Shown: positions 1 to 9,722, numbered from the stretch's first letter. The stretch: DNA of 64,000 bases from Dyadobacter sp. NIV53 (GCF_019711195.1 NZ_CP081299.1:2046001-2110000), one strand, 5' to 3'. Program-made: numbers and translations. Notes: a model not told the origin generated them from the letters alone.

Positions 1-1042
1 TGATATAAAGATTTGCCTCGTCGAAATTTTTTAATTTAATACTCAAATAGGTGAGGTTAGTGAAGACATAAATAGCTGAAAGAGGATAATTTTTGATGTG
101 GTCCAACAAGGGTATCGCTTTGGCATAGTAAGCAGCAGATTTTTTATACATAGTTAATGCGTTAAATGCATAGCCAATGCTTATCAGGACCTCCGGAGCA
201 AACTGTGTTTCACCTGATTGTTCAAGCAGAGCGTTGGCTTTGAAAAGATATTCAAGCCCAAGAGCCTGTTGATTTTGCGTGGAATATATGGTTCCCAGCA
301 AGTGACTGAGCAGAGCCTTATCTCTGACATCTTTTTGTTGAACAAGCGTACGTACGAGTTGTGTTTCTACGGCTTTCGCTTCTTTCACTTTTTGAATCCT
401 ATTCAAGGTCCTCATTTTCGACGTCAGCAAGCAAAATTCAAGGTTGGGATGGTTGATTTTTTGGAAGAGTTGAAGTGCGCGGTCTGCATAGATTAAAGAC
501 TTATCATATTCTTTTGTTCGTGAATACATTTCACGAATAATCTGACAAAGCATTGCAGTCAATTCCACGTCCTGTTGTTGCTCAGCATAGTTGAGCGCTG
601 CAAAGAGTTCTGCACCGGCTTTATTCCAATTTACCGGAACCAGATCATTGAGTATCATTCTTTTGACTATTTCCTTTTCACCAATACGCTCATAAAACCA
701 ACGCGTTTGTATTTCAAAATAAAATGATAGCGGTGTGCCTGAATTCATTACAGATAATGCACGTAAATACAAACCTTCACCTCGGCGGTAATTGATTTTT
801 TGAGCAACCTTACGTGCCTCTTTGGTGTTTATAATTCCTCGTTTATATTGCAAATCATAAAAGCAAAAACGAGCGAGTGTGTTCAGTAAGTTGACTCTTA
901 CAGTATCTTCTTTTGGATGGGTGTTTACAAGGTGCTGAAGGCTGTCAAGAGAGACTACCTCGGGAGTGGGAGCCATCTGCGCATAAGCTGGGAATTGAAA
1001 AACCAAAATGGAAAACAGCAGTATTAAAACAAAGCTTTTCAT
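1..1042 (-). CDS. TPR-type sensor protein, partial (runs off left edge)
   Basis: The frame is open from an ATG at 1042 to the window edge, about 347 codons without a stop. It begins with a signal peptide (MKSFVLILLFSILVF, ending near AYAQ) followed by helical TPR-like repeats. The order and spacing match the N-terminal half of the TPR histidine kinase at 5523-8231; for example FCFYDLQYKRGIINTKEAR here matches LCTYDMQYKRGLVAIAAAR there. I therefore infer that the missing 3' part encodes a transmembrane segment and kinase core. The start lies 25 bp after the stop of the kinase at 1068-3311, so it is probably the last visible member of one operon. The periplasmic TPR part would sense a ligand or partner; none is identifiable. 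Confidence 0.8.
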   Translation of the reverse strand, partial: MKSFVLILLFSILVFQFPAYAQMAPTPEVVSLDSLQHLVNTHPKEDTVRVNLLNTLARFCFYDLQYKRGIINTKEARKVAQKINYRRGEGLYLRALSVMNSGTPLSFYFEIQTRWFYERIGEKEIVKRMILNDLVPVNWNKAGAELFAALNYAEQQQDVELTAMLCQIIREMYSRTKEYDKSLIYADRALQLFQKINHPNLEFCLLTSKMRTLNRIQKVKEAKAVETQLVRTLVQQKDVRDKALLSHLLGTIYSTQNQQALGLEYLFKANALLEQSGETQFAPEVLISIGYAFNALTMYKKSAAYYAKAIPLLDHIKNYPLSAIYVFTNLTYLSIKLKNFDEANLYI

Positions 1043-1067
1043 GTCAGCAGGATTCAGGATTGGTTTA

Positions 1068-3311
1068 CTATTCAACAGGTAATGCAATGACGAATTCGGT
1101 TCCTTCACCTTCGCGACTTTCCACTGTAATCGCTCCGCCGTGCCCTTTGGTTATAATATCATAGCTTAATGAAAGTCCCAAACCAGTTCCTTCTCCAGTA
1201 GGTTTTGTAGTAAAAAATGGCTGGAAAATTTTAGCTCTCACTGATTCCGGAATACCCGTACCATTGTCCCGAACGCGAATCTCTACCTTATTATCAAGCA
1301 GTTTTGTGCTAACCCAAACTGCTGGCTGATAATCCACCCCTTGCCCTTTGCCCAAAGCCCCACGCTCCTTCACAGCGTAAAATGCATTGTTATAAAGATT
1401 CAGCAATACCCGCCCGATCTCCTGAGGAACAACATCAACCATGCCCAGATCAGGATCAAAATCAGTTACCAACTTACAATTGAACTGATCGATAGTCCCG
1501 CTTTTATCTTTTGCCGGATCGCCGGAACGCCTCATTCCGTGGTAGGCCAGTCGCAGGTATTCGTCGGCTAATGCATTCAGGTCCGTAAGCTGGCGCTCGC
1601 CGGTACCAGTGCGCGAATGCTCTAACATACCTTTGACAATGCTGCTGGCGCGACCACCATGGAAGTTTATTTTTTGCAGGTTGCTCGTTAGGTCACTTAG
1701 GATTTCGCTTGCGTATTTTTTTCCGGGTTCAGCCAGTTTCAGAAATGGCCCTTCACCCAGCTCTTCAATTAAATCCATACTTACTTCAGAGAAGTTATTA
1801 ACGAAATTCAATGGGTTCTGAATTTCGTGGGCGATACCTGCCGTCAGTTCCCCCAAACTGGCCAGTTTTTCTTTTTGAATGAGCTGAACCTGGGTAATCC
1901 TAAGATGGTTCAGGGATTGGTTAAGTTCGGCTGTCCGTGCCATAACCTGGTGTTCTAATCGCTCATTTTGACTGGCCAGCAATTGCTGCTTTTCCTGTTC
2001 CTGACTTATTGATTTTTTTGAAAGAACATCTAAATCAACCAGTTGCTTACGAAGCAGTTTGTTAGCAGCCGAACTTTCCTGCGAGAGTAAGAGGGAAATA
2101 GTAACAGCAAGACTCAGGAAACTTAACAGTAAAAAATAGTTTGCATTATCAGTTAAAAAAAACTTAATGTTATCAGCTAAAAAGCCCAGACCGGGTAAAA
2201 CGTCGGACATAGCCATCAATACAAAAGTCAGCAGGAGTACAGTGTGGGAAACTGTGAACAGGGCAGCTCCTGGTTTCTTTTGTTTAATAGCAATAATACC
2301 GATTCGGAATATAGCAAGATAAGGTATAATTGAGGACAAAAGATACTCAGATGTATAAAATGCAACTAAGGAATATTTAGAATTAGCCAGTAAAAACACC
2401 GGTAAGGTGGCTAATGAAAAAGCCCCTGCAACAAAAAAGGGAACGTCCTTGGGTTGATTGAAAAAACGATAAATACCCAGCAGATAAAATAGACCGGAAA
2501 TAGTAGCAAAAAAGAAAAATAAGATGTTTTGGCTGTCAAAAAATAAAATCTGGTTCGTAAAAACAATTGAGCCGGGCATTAAATCAGGATTTCTGTTAAG
2601 CAAAATAGAAATATGAATAAAACACTGGGCAAGCAGAAATATACCAAAATACAAATTGGTGGATAGTTTGGTCGATGTTGCGTATAACAGTATCTGTAAA
2701 ATACCCAGAATTAGAAAAACCCCAACAAGAAACATATCAACCTGTGATTCTCTTTCCAGGAAAATCCTCCTTGCTTCTCCGGCTTCGAACGACATGAGTC
2801 TTAACCGGAGAAAGGGTAAAGGCATTTTTACCAACCGCTCTCTGGAGAATGCATAACGGATAGCTAATACCTGTACGGAGTCCGCACCTAAGCGGATAGG
2901 TGATAATGTACTTACATTGCCCCCTTGAACAAGGTTGTTTTGAGGGCTTATTTTTCCATTTCGAATGGCTAATTGCCCATTTAGAAAAATTTCGGTAGCA
3001 CCAGCCTGAAAAACTCTCATACCCAATTGCTTACTGCGTAATTGCGGCGCCACCAGAAGCTTGATCCTAAGCCAGCCAATTCCTTCCTGAGGCAATTTGT
3101 TTTGTTCAGCCAAATTCTGAACGGGATCGATCGGTTCCCAGCTTGAATCATCATACTTTGGGTTTACCCACGCAGGATCGTCGCCTGGATGCCACTTCCA
3201 TGCTTTATTCAGTACAATACCTTGTTCGGGCAAGGAATCAATATGAAAAACCTGACCAAAGCAGAAGCTATAAGTCAAGATTAATATGCAGGCAAGTCCT
3301 GTTTTTTTCAA
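1068..3311 (-). CDS. 7TMR-DISM sensor histidine kinase
   Basis: This 747-residue membrane sensor kinase has a signal peptide (1-19) and a periplasmic beta-sandwich of 7TMR-DISMED2 type (about 20-185). Seven hydrophobic segments (about 190-410) and a short coiled coil lead into the kinase core. The H-box AHEIQNPLNF places the phospho-accepting His at 495. The ATPase domain has an N-box around N642, G1 DNGTG near 683-686 and G2 GTGLGLS near 708-714, so it should be active. The family senses extracellular ligands, often carbohydrates, through the DISM domain; the ligand here is unknown. It starts 3 bp after the stop of the preceding kinase and ends 25 bp before the next TPR gene. No response regulator lies nearby, so phosphotransfer goes to a regulator encoded elsewhere. 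Confidence 0.9.
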   Translation of the reverse strand: MKKTGLACILILTYSFCFGQVFHIDSLPEQGIVLNKAWKWHPGDDPAWVNPKYDDSSWEPIDPVQNLAEQNKLPQEGIGWLRIKLLVAPQLRSKQLGMRVFQAGATEIFLNGQLAIRNGKISPQNNLVQGGNVSTLSPIRLGADSVQVLAIRYAFSRERLVKMPLPFLRLRLMSFEAGEARRIFLERESQVDMFLVGVFLILGILQILLYATSTKLSTNLYFGIFLLAQCFIHISILLNRNPDLMPGSIVFTNQILFFDSQNILFFFFATISGLFYLLGIYRFFNQPKDVPFFVAGAFSLATLPVFLLANSKYSLVAFYTSEYLLSSIIPYLAIFRIGIIAIKQKKPGAALFTVSHTVLLLTFVLMAMSDVLPGLGFLADNIKFFLTDNANYFLLLSFLSLAVTISLLLSQESSAANKLLRKQLVDLDVLSKKSISQEQEKQQLLASQNERLEHQVMARTAELNQSLNHLRITQVQLIQKEKLASLGELTAGIAHEIQNPLNFVNNFSEVSMDLIEELGEGPFLKLAEPGKKYASEILSDLTSNLQKINFHGGRASSIVKGMLEHSRTGTGERQLTDLNALADEYLRLAYHGMRRSGDPAKDKSGTIDQFNCKLVTDFDPDLGMVDVVPQEIGRVLLNLYNNAFYAVKERGALGKGQGVDYQPAVWVSTKLLDNKVEIRVRDNGTGIPESVRAKIFQPFFTTKPTGEGTGLGLSLSYDIITKGHGGAITVESREGEGTEFVIALPVE

Positions 3312-3314
3312 TTG

Positions 3315-4922
3315 CTAAGTGTTTTGAATAGGAAGTGTAATAATAAGTTCGGTGCCGTTTCTCTCTTCACTATTTATCGTAAGTGTACCCCCGTGACCCT
3401 TTGTGATAATATCATAGCTCAGCGACAAGCCTAATCCTGTCCCCTCCCCGGTTGGCTTTGTCGTGAAAAAAGGCTGGAATATTTTGGCTTTCACCGACTC
3501 CGGAATACCTGTACCATTGTCCCGGACACGAATCTCAACTTGATTGTCAAACTGTTTGGTACTCACCCAAACTGCTGGCTGATAATCCACCCCCTGCCCT
3601 TTGCCCAAAGCCCTACGCTCCTTCACAGCATAAAACGCGTTGTTGTAAAGATTAAGCAATACCCGTCCGATCTCCTGCGGTACGACATTAACAAGGCTTA
3701 AATTCGGATCGAAGTCAGTTACCAACTTACAATTGAACTGATCGATGGTCCCGTTTTTATCTTTTGCCGGACCGCCGGGGATGCGGCCTTCCGACCGCCT
3801 CATTCCGTGGTAAGCCAATCGCAGGTATTCGTCGGCTAGCGCATTCAGGTCCGTAAGCTGGCGCTCGCCGGTACCAGTACGCGAATGCTCTAACATACCT
3901 TTGACAATGCTGCTGGCGCGACCACCATGGTGATGGATTTTTTTGAGGTTCTGAGCCAGGTCGTCGGCAATGGCCAATACATCGTCTGTCCGGCCGGCCA
4001 GGGCTTCTTCCTTTAATTCTTCAACCAAATCTGTGCTGACTTCCGAAAAGTTATTGACAAAGTTCAGGGGATTCTGGATTTCGTGAGCAATGCCCGCCGT
4101 CAGTTCGCCAAGGCTGGCGAGTTTTTCTTTCTGGATCAGCTGGGTTTGTGTCGCCTTCAGTTCGATAAGTGAATGGTTGAGCTGGGCTGTACGCGCCTCG
4201 ACTTGCTGTTCAAGCTGTTGGTTTTGAGTGGCTAAAACTTCACGCTTTTCTTCGGTTACCTGCAAAACAGCCGCTGCTTTTTCCCTGACTTCCGCTAAAA
4301 TTTCCTTAAAACGTAGTGTGACATAAATGATAAGAGATAGCGGAAGAGGAAGAAAGATACCCGAAAGGACAGTATGGCGGTCAAATTCAATAATATCAAA
4401 GGTTGCAATTGCATAAGCCAGATTAAATAAGTTAGTCAGGATAGTTCCCGTTACAATTACCCACTGGGCTCCTTTCAGCTTATTCCAGGAGAAAAGTAGA
4501 AAATATAGAAAAATCAGAAAGTGTATGCTGTTAGCAATAGAACCAGGCGTATTACTGCTTTCAAAAACATTTAAAAAGCCGCCGATGGCCGAAATCATTA
4601 TAATTAAGCCATTCAGGTAAGGCGACCAGGTATAGCCCAGAATACGTAACAGGGCAATGATCAGCAAGGGCACAGATACAAAGTAGAGTATCGTGGACAA
4701 ACGGGAAAAAATTACCTCGATGACAAATGAGGGTTCAAAAATATCAACAAAATAGCCCAGGATACCAATTGTAGACAAAGTCCCCCAAATAGCCAGTAAC
4801 CTGATCACTTTTTTTCGTACAAATCCTGATAAGAAAGAAGCCAGAAAAGTATGGTCATTATCAGAGAAATAGACATCCAAAGCGTTGCATAAACGGGATT
4901 CGAACGGCAAAAACTGAGCCAA
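3315..4922 (-). CDS. Histidine kinase, C-terminal part of a frameshifted 7TMR-DISM kinase
   Basis: This open frame holds the seven-TM bundle and a complete kinase core: AHEIQNPLNF with His near residue 279, RDNGTG and GTGLGLS. Its nominal start at 4922 is a TTG, and its first 38 residues are read out of frame from sequence that encodes a transmembrane helix in the neighbouring frame. Homologous reading begins at residue 39 (VIRLLAIWG). Joined to 4805-5509 by a -1 shift it gives about 731 residues, close to the 747 of the intact paralogue at 1068-3311. The two ORFs are therefore most likely one gene, broken or recoded at an A-run. As an isolated protein it would lack the signal peptide and periplasmic sensor. 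Confidence 0.85.
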   Translation of the reverse strand: MAQFLPFESRLCNALDVYFSDNDHTFLASFLSGFVRKKVIRLLAIWGTLSTIGILGYFVDIFEPSFVIEVIFSRLSTILYFVSVPLLIIALLRILGYTWSPYLNGLIIMISAIGGFLNVFESSNTPGSIANSIHFLIFLYFLLFSWNKLKGAQWVIVTGTILTNLFNLAYAIATFDIIEFDRHTVLSGIFLPLPLSLIIYVTLRFKEILAEVREKAAAVLQVTEEKREVLATQNQQLEQQVEARTAQLNHSLIELKATQTQLIQKEKLASLGELTAGIAHEIQNPLNFVNNFSEVSTDLVEELKEEALAGRTDDVLAIADDLAQNLKKIHHHGGRASSIVKGMLEHSRTGTGERQLTDLNALADEYLRLAYHGMRRSEGRIPGGPAKDKNGTIDQFNCKLVTDFDPNLSLVNVVPQEIGRVLLNLYNNAFYAVKERRALGKGQGVDYQPAVWVSTKQFDNQVEIRVRDNGTGIPESVKAKIFQPFFTTKPTGEGTGLGLSLSYDIITKGHGGTLTINSEERNGTELIITLPIQNT

Positions 4923-5509
4923 TAAGCATTGGAATCAGGTCCTGACAGATAGAGTAAAACCTTATTTGAGTCTTCTAATTCTGATTTTAATTTTTTCGAC
5001 GAAAATGGTGATACGTAATCAACAAGATGAATAGCAATCAGATAATCCTGCCCTGGCTTTAAGTTAACTGGCCAGTGCGGTTTATAGTAAGGATAATGTT
5101 CCTGATAGGTCTCCCCATTTGATCCCGTATTCCCAAAGGAAGCTATTAATTGTCCATCCACATACAAATCAACGGCTGCCCAACTATTCTTATCAAAGGC
5201 TAATGGCAAGCCTTCGAATGTGGAATCCAACCTGAATTTTAGGCGGAACCAACCTTCGGCTCTACCGGTTTTATCCGCATATTTCACCGATAAATCCGCT
5301 GGTTTAAGCCGTTGCCATTCTGCTGCGTTAATATTTCTTTCGGCCCAGTTTATATTGTTCCCTTCGTGATAGATCCAACGATCCAGTGAGGACAAGTTAA
5401 TATCCTGTTTTGGCTCAAACATACTGGTATTTAGCACCAGAGTGGTATCCTGAGCCAGCGCCTGGATTAAATTAAATGCTAAAAGGAAACTTGCAAGTAT
5501 GGCTTTCAT
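4805..5509 (-). CDS. 7TMR-DISM periplasmic sensor part of a frameshifted kinase
   Basis: The 234-residue product starts at the ATG at 5509 (MKAILASFLLAFNLIQALAQ, a clear signal peptide), not at the 13-residue upstream extension. A DISMED2-type periplasmic domain follows, then the first transmembrane helix (SLIMTILFWLLSY), and it stops with YEKK-TGA. It begins 13 bp after the stop of the upstream kinase, so it sits inside the kinase operon. The remaining six TM segments and the kinase core continue in the -1 frame (3315-4922). Alone it would be a membrane-anchored sensor with no output. Confidence 0.85.
   Translation of the reverse strand: MKAILASFLLAFNLIQALAQDTTLVLNTSMFEPKQDINLSSLDRWIYHEGNNINWAERNINAAEWQRLKPADLSVKYADKTGRAEGWFRLKFRLDSTFEGLPLAFDKNSWAAVDLYVDGQLIASFGNTGSNGETYQEHYPYYKPHWPVNLKPGQDYLIAIHLVDYVSPFSSKKLKSELEDSNKVLLYLSGPDSNAYWLSFCRSNPVYATLWMSISLIMTILFWLLSYQDLYEKK
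4808..4814 (-). other. A AAA AAG slippery heptamer directly before TGA
   Basis: On the minus strand the zero-frame codons are GAA AAA AAG TGA, with seven consecutive A. The last six A plus G form A AAA AAG in the phase known from dnaX and IS programmed -1 frameshifting, with the stop immediately behind. A -1 slip gives GTG ATC AGG, exactly the frame of the downstream kinase. I do not see a convincing stimulatory stem-loop behind it. An indel in the run, natural or a sequencing error, would look the same. Confidence 0.6.
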
Positions 5510-5522
5510 TGATATAATTTGA

Positions 5523-8231
5523 TTATTCAGCAGGAAATTGGATAACAAACTCGGTTTTATTTCCTTCCAGGCTTTGCAGCGTCAGTGTACCTCCGTGACC
5601 CTTTGTGATAATGTCATAACTCAGCGACAAGCCCAGTCCTGTCCCCTCCCCGGTTGGCTTTGTCGTGAAAAAAGGCTGGAAAATTTTGGCTTTTACCGAT
5701 TCCGGAATACCTGCACCATTGTCACGAACGCGAATCTCAACTTGATTGTCAAACTGTTTAGTACTAACCCAAACCGTTGGCTGATAATCCACCCCCTGCC
5801 CTTCGCCCAAAGCCCCACGCTCCTTCACAGCATAAAAAGCATTGTTGTAAAGATTCAGCAATACCCGCCCGATCTCTTGCGGAACAACATCAACCATTTC
5901 CAGCTTTGGATCAAAGTCAGTTTTAAGATCAGCTTTAAAAGATTTGTCCTTCACCAGCAATCCATGGTAAGCCAGCCGCAGGTATTCGTTGCAAAGGGCG
6001 TTTAAATCGGTGGGTTGTTTTTCACCGGTTCCCAAACGCGAGTGTTCCAACATACCTTTTACGATACTGCTGGCGCGTCCGCCGTGATGGCTGATCTTTT
6101 TCAGGTTTTGGTTAAGATCATCGGCAATGGCTAATACGTCGTCTGTATTACCGGCCAGGGCTTCCTCCTTTAATTCTTCCACCAAATCTGAACTCACTTC
6201 AGAGAAATTATTGACAAAGTTCAGCGGGTTCTGAATTTCGTGGGCGATGCCTGCCGTGAGTTCTCCCAAGCTTGCCAGTTTCTCTTTCTGTATCAGCTGT
6301 ACCTGAGTGGTTTTCAGTTCTGTCAGGGTAAGGTTCAGTTGATCGCGTTGATTTTCTATCTCTTCTTTTTGGTTTGTCAGCAGTTTATTAAACCGTTGTT
6401 TTACCCTGTTCTGGCGGGTTAAGAGAATCACAAAAAATGCGAAAAGAACAAGCCCGCCAAGTAACCCAGTCCTGATTTTGTGCTGATTGTCAATATCCAG
6501 ATTCAGCAACGAAATCTGATAGTCCTGTTGCCGCTTGTTTTGAGCAGCTTTTGCTTCGAGGCGCTGCTTCTCAAGCTTTTTGTCCAGTTCAGCCTGATCG
6601 GCTTTTGACTGAAGCAACTGTTTTTCCGCCTGCGCTTTCAATCCATCAATTTCACTCTGCTTTTCAATGGCCAGAATGCGCTGTCCCTGAGATTGTTTTT
6701 CCTGTTCGCTCTTTTCAATAGCCGATCGTATCTCAACATCGAGTAGATGATTGGCCTCATCCTTCTGATCGGCTTCTTTTCGCAGTTTTTGATATACTTT
6801 CAAATACTTATACGCTTCCTGAGGATTATCTGCGTCCTCAAAAACCTCCGACAGCAGCAACGATGCCTTAAGCGTAATAAATGTAGCCTGAGGGGAATCC
6901 TTCTGGCGTGGCGAGGCCTTGTCATATGAAATTTTGGCATACCTGATACTTTCCGAAATCTGGCCCAGCTTCTGATAGCATTGGGCAATGTAAAGGGTCA
7001 TGTAGGAAGCAAGCCTCGTAGAGTCAGATGTTTGCCTGGAAAAGGACAGTGATTGTGAAAAGCTTGTCAGCGCCTCCTGATATTTCCCCTGTCCCATCAG
7101 CAGCTGTCCCATTGCATCATACCGCCGGGCTATATTGTATTTTTTTATCTCTGCGCTGTGAAGATTATCCGGAGCATTTTTTGCCTTGTCAATAAAGACC
7201 CTGGCTTCATCAAATTCTTTCAGGCTGATCAATGAGAATGCCGTTTGAAGGCTTAGATCCGTTAAATACGCAGCAGCATTGTTTGCATTCTCACCAGAAA
7301 GTATGACTGCTTTTTTGAAATATCCGACCGCTTTTCTAAACAGGGACAGGTCTGCGCTAATGATTCCAAGCCGGTATAATACTTCAAGTCTTAAATCTTT
7401 TTCTCCAAGCTTTTCAAGCAACTGATCCGCCTGGAGCGCAAACTCATAACTTAAATCATTTCTCCTCTGTTGGGTATATCTTTGAGCCGACATATAGTAC
7501 ATCAGCGCCTTTTCCCTGCTATCTTTTGTATTTAATAAAATCGTCCTGGCCTTTATTTCCGCCGTTTTGGCTTCCGGGGTTTTTCCTGATTCTTCATATA
7601 AAGCCATTTCCTCCATCTCAATAAAAAAAACCGGCGCAGGCTTATGATCGTCCTGAAACAGATGGGCGGCCTTATCCAGGTATCGGATTTTTTCATCAGG
7701 TTCCAGGTAGTCCGCATATACGGTGAGCAAATTGCCAAGAATTTCCCGGTTAGGATGCTTCTCAAAATAATTGACTGCATCCCAAATTTCAGCTTTCGCT
7801 CTCGGGTTACTGGTATTATCAGGTGGTCTGACATCCAGCTGATCAATCTCTTCATTACGCTTTCGGTCGGTGTATGACCACTTCGCTAAAAAGTGATAAT
7901 AATAATATCCGAGCAGACTGAAATAATTAAAACGATTTAACGCACGCCTGTAAAATCCTTCCCCTTTGTTATAATGAAGCTTCTGGGCCAACTGCCGTGC
8001 AGCCGCAATTGCGACCAGCCCCCGTTTATATTGCATGTCATAAGTGCAAAGCATGCCCAGATAATTAAGCCTTTTAACGGTATTAGTATCAGCTTTAATC
8101 TGATGATTGATCAGGGTTTGAATACTATCAATTTTGACACGATACAGAACTGCTGTCTGCGCCGTAGCCTGAAATACGATGAGTCTGAACAAAAGGAAGA
8201 ATAAGAGGCAGGTTAATAAACGTTGAAGCAT
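5523..8231 (-). CDS. TPR-repeat sensor histidine kinase
   Basis: This 902-residue kinase has a signal peptide (1-25) and a long periplasmic array of TPR-like helices (about 40-480). A charged coiled coil rich in K, E and Q (about 490-575) leads to one transmembrane helix (GLVLFAFFVILL, about 585-600). The kinase core follows, with His664 in AHEIQNPLNF and intact N, G1 (RDNGAG) and G2 (GTGLGLS) boxes. It is the first gene of the kinase run. The core is nearly the same as in the two neighbouring DISM kinases while the sensor is different, so the array looks like one output module behind several sensors. TPR sensors usually bind protein partners; none can be named. Confidence 0.9.
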   Translation of the reverse strand: MLQRLLTCLLFFLLFRLIVFQATAQTAVLYRVKIDSIQTLINHQIKADTNTVKRLNYLGMLCTYDMQYKRGLVAIAAARQLAQKLHYNKGEGFYRRALNRFNYFSLLGYYYYHFLAKWSYTDRKRNEEIDQLDVRPPDNTSNPRAKAEIWDAVNYFEKHPNREILGNLLTVYADYLEPDEKIRYLDKAAHLFQDDHKPAPVFFIEMEEMALYEESGKTPEAKTAEIKARTILLNTKDSREKALMYYMSAQRYTQQRRNDLSYEFALQADQLLEKLGEKDLRLEVLYRLGIISADLSLFRKAVGYFKKAVILSGENANNAAAYLTDLSLQTAFSLISLKEFDEARVFIDKAKNAPDNLHSAEIKKYNIARRYDAMGQLLMGQGKYQEALTSFSQSLSFSRQTSDSTRLASYMTLYIAQCYQKLGQISESIRYAKISYDKASPRQKDSPQATFITLKASLLLSEVFEDADNPQEAYKYLKVYQKLRKEADQKDEANHLLDVEIRSAIEKSEQEKQSQGQRILAIEKQSEIDGLKAQAEKQLLQSKADQAELDKKLEKQRLEAKAAQNKRQQDYQISLLNLDIDNQHKIRTGLLGGLVLFAFFVILLTRQNRVKQRFNKLLTNQKEEIENQRDQLNLTLTELKTTQVQLIQKEKLASLGELTAGIAHEIQNPLNFVNNFSEVSSDLVEELKEEALAGNTDDVLAIADDLNQNLKKISHHGGRASSIVKGMLEHSRLGTGEKQPTDLNALCNEYLRLAYHGLLVKDKSFKADLKTDFDPKLEMVDVVPQEIGRVLLNLYNNAFYAVKERGALGEGQGVDYQPTVWVSTKQFDNQVEIRVRDNGAGIPESVKAKIFQPFFTTKPTGEGTGLGLSLSYDIITKGHGGTLTLQSLEGNKTEFVIQFPAE

Positions 8232-8369
8232 GGAATTTTTTATCAGGAAATTGGTGCTGAGTATACATTTTAAAAATACCTATCTATTGCTGGCAGCCAA
8301 ATAATATATTTTCTCGGTTATCATGTTATCAATGAGTTTTTGAAGGCGTAAATGAACCTGACAGGCAAA

Positions 8370-9656
8370 CTACTTTATCTTCTTCGCGTCATTGGATCGT
8401 CCACCCTGAAACAGGATTATTTTAGTTATTTTTCCTGATTCATCTTTTACGAACTCAATCAGAGCTTCAAATTCTTTGGGAAAGAATCTGGTTTGTGTTT
8501 CGGGAAAAACTTCAAATTTTGGCTGTCCGGTGGCCTGAATGATGAGGCGATTTTGGTCTACGGTGACAGTCAGAATGAAATTGGGGCCTAATTCGTACTC
8601 ACCTACATAGGTTTGCAGAATGGAATCCGGTACGATTTCCACCTTTTTTATAACTGGCTTATAAAATTCCTTCCAGTTATAAACGGTGGCTACGCTATTG
8701 ACTATTTCTTTAAGAATAGCCCCGTTGTTCGAATTGACCATGATGACTACCCCGTCTCCGTTGGTCAGACTGCCATAGTACTGACTTAGAAAGCCCTGAT
8801 CCGCCCCACCGTGACCGAAATAAGTATCTGTTCCTTTTTTTGTAATAAATACTCCCAGAGCTGCACTGCTGTCGACATACGGTGTAAGCCGCAAACGGGT
8901 AGTTTGCTGTGAAAGTACTTTTTCGGATTTACCCTGATAGGCCAGTTGCGTTTCGATGATATAGCGACACAGATCTGTTGGGGTTGTCCACAAACCAGCG
9001 GCAGCCTGTTCAGGGTAAATGTTATACTTCCCTGCAATTTCTTTACCCTTCCCATCATAGCCGGTTGCCAGCAATGCGTTCCCGGCGGGTGGCTGCGTGT
9101 ACGAACTATTGGTCATGCCCATTGGCTTCAATACCTTTTCCGACATGTATTGGTCATAGGGCTGATGAGTAACATCCATCAGCAAGAGTTGCGAAATTGT
9201 GGTTCCCCCACCCGAATACTGAAACCGCAGGCCAGGCTCAAACTGAGAACGAACCGCCTCAGTATTAGCCGGTTTTTGTCCGTTAAGTACCTGGCTTAAT
9301 GTAGGTAATTCTTCCTGAATACCGTATCCAGGGAAACCATGAATAGTCAATCCTGCTGTATGGCTGAGCAGATTAGCAGTGCTGATCTTTTTGTTTTTTG
9401 CCAATGAGTCATATGGAAATTTCCAGGTGGTCAGGTATTGATTAATGTCTGTAAGCAACTCTATTTTTTTATCCTGAACGAGCGTCAATACACCTACCCC
9501 ATTTAGTGATTTGCTGATAGATCCCGCCTGAAAACGGGTCTCGGTAGTGACGGATCGCTGCGTGGTGGTATCAGCCAAGCCGTAAGCTTTGGCCCACTCA
9601 ATCTGATAGTTATGAATCACAGCCATGCTCAGCCCATTTATTTGATAAAACTTCAT
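8370..9656 (-). CDS. Serine hydrolase (beta-lactamase/S12 family), 5' truncated
   Basis: Class C beta-lactamase-like or D-aminopeptidase-like hydrolase acting in the envelope. Visible motifs are S46-I-S-K49 (nucleophile and base), the YSGGG tyrosine motif and HGG near the place of the KTG box, followed by a small C-terminal DUF3471-like beta domain. The ATG at 9656 is internal. The same frame continues upstream through an in-frame TAA at 9723-9725 to an ATG at 9830 with a good signal peptide. Expression from 9656 would give a cytoplasmic protein lacking about 58 residues, so the gene is probably inactive unless the stop is suppressed or is an error. Confidence 0.85.
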   Translation of the reverse strand: MKFYQINGLSMAVIHNYQIEWAKAYGLADTTTQRSVTTETRFQAGSISKSLNGVGVLTLVQDKKIELLTDINQYLTTWKFPYDSLAKNKKISTANLLSHTAGLTIHGFPGYGIQEELPTLSQVLNGQKPANTEAVRSQFEPGLRFQYSGGGTTISQLLLMDVTHQPYDQYMSEKVLKPMGMTNSSYTQPPAGNALLATGYDGKGKEIAGKYNIYPEQAAAGLWTTPTDLCRYIIETQLAYQGKSEKVLSQQTTRLRLTPYVDSSAALGVFITKKGTDTYFGHGGADQGFLSQYYGSLTNGDGVVIMVNSNNGAILKEIVNSVATVYNWKEFYKPVIKKVEIVPDSILQTYVGEYELGPNFILTVTVDQNRLIIQATGQPKFEVFPETQTRFFPKEFEALIEFVKDESGKITKIILFQGGRSNDAKKIK

Positions 9657-9722
9657 GCGCTCCTGAAGAGTCCATTCTTTATCGTCGGTTATGCGGATGT
9701 TCCCGGCTAAGTGCTGTTCTAC

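Noticed and set aside
4741..4804. Stimulatory stem-loop behind the slippery heptamer
   Set aside because: No stable stem was visible by eye, so programmed frameshifting stays only a possibility.
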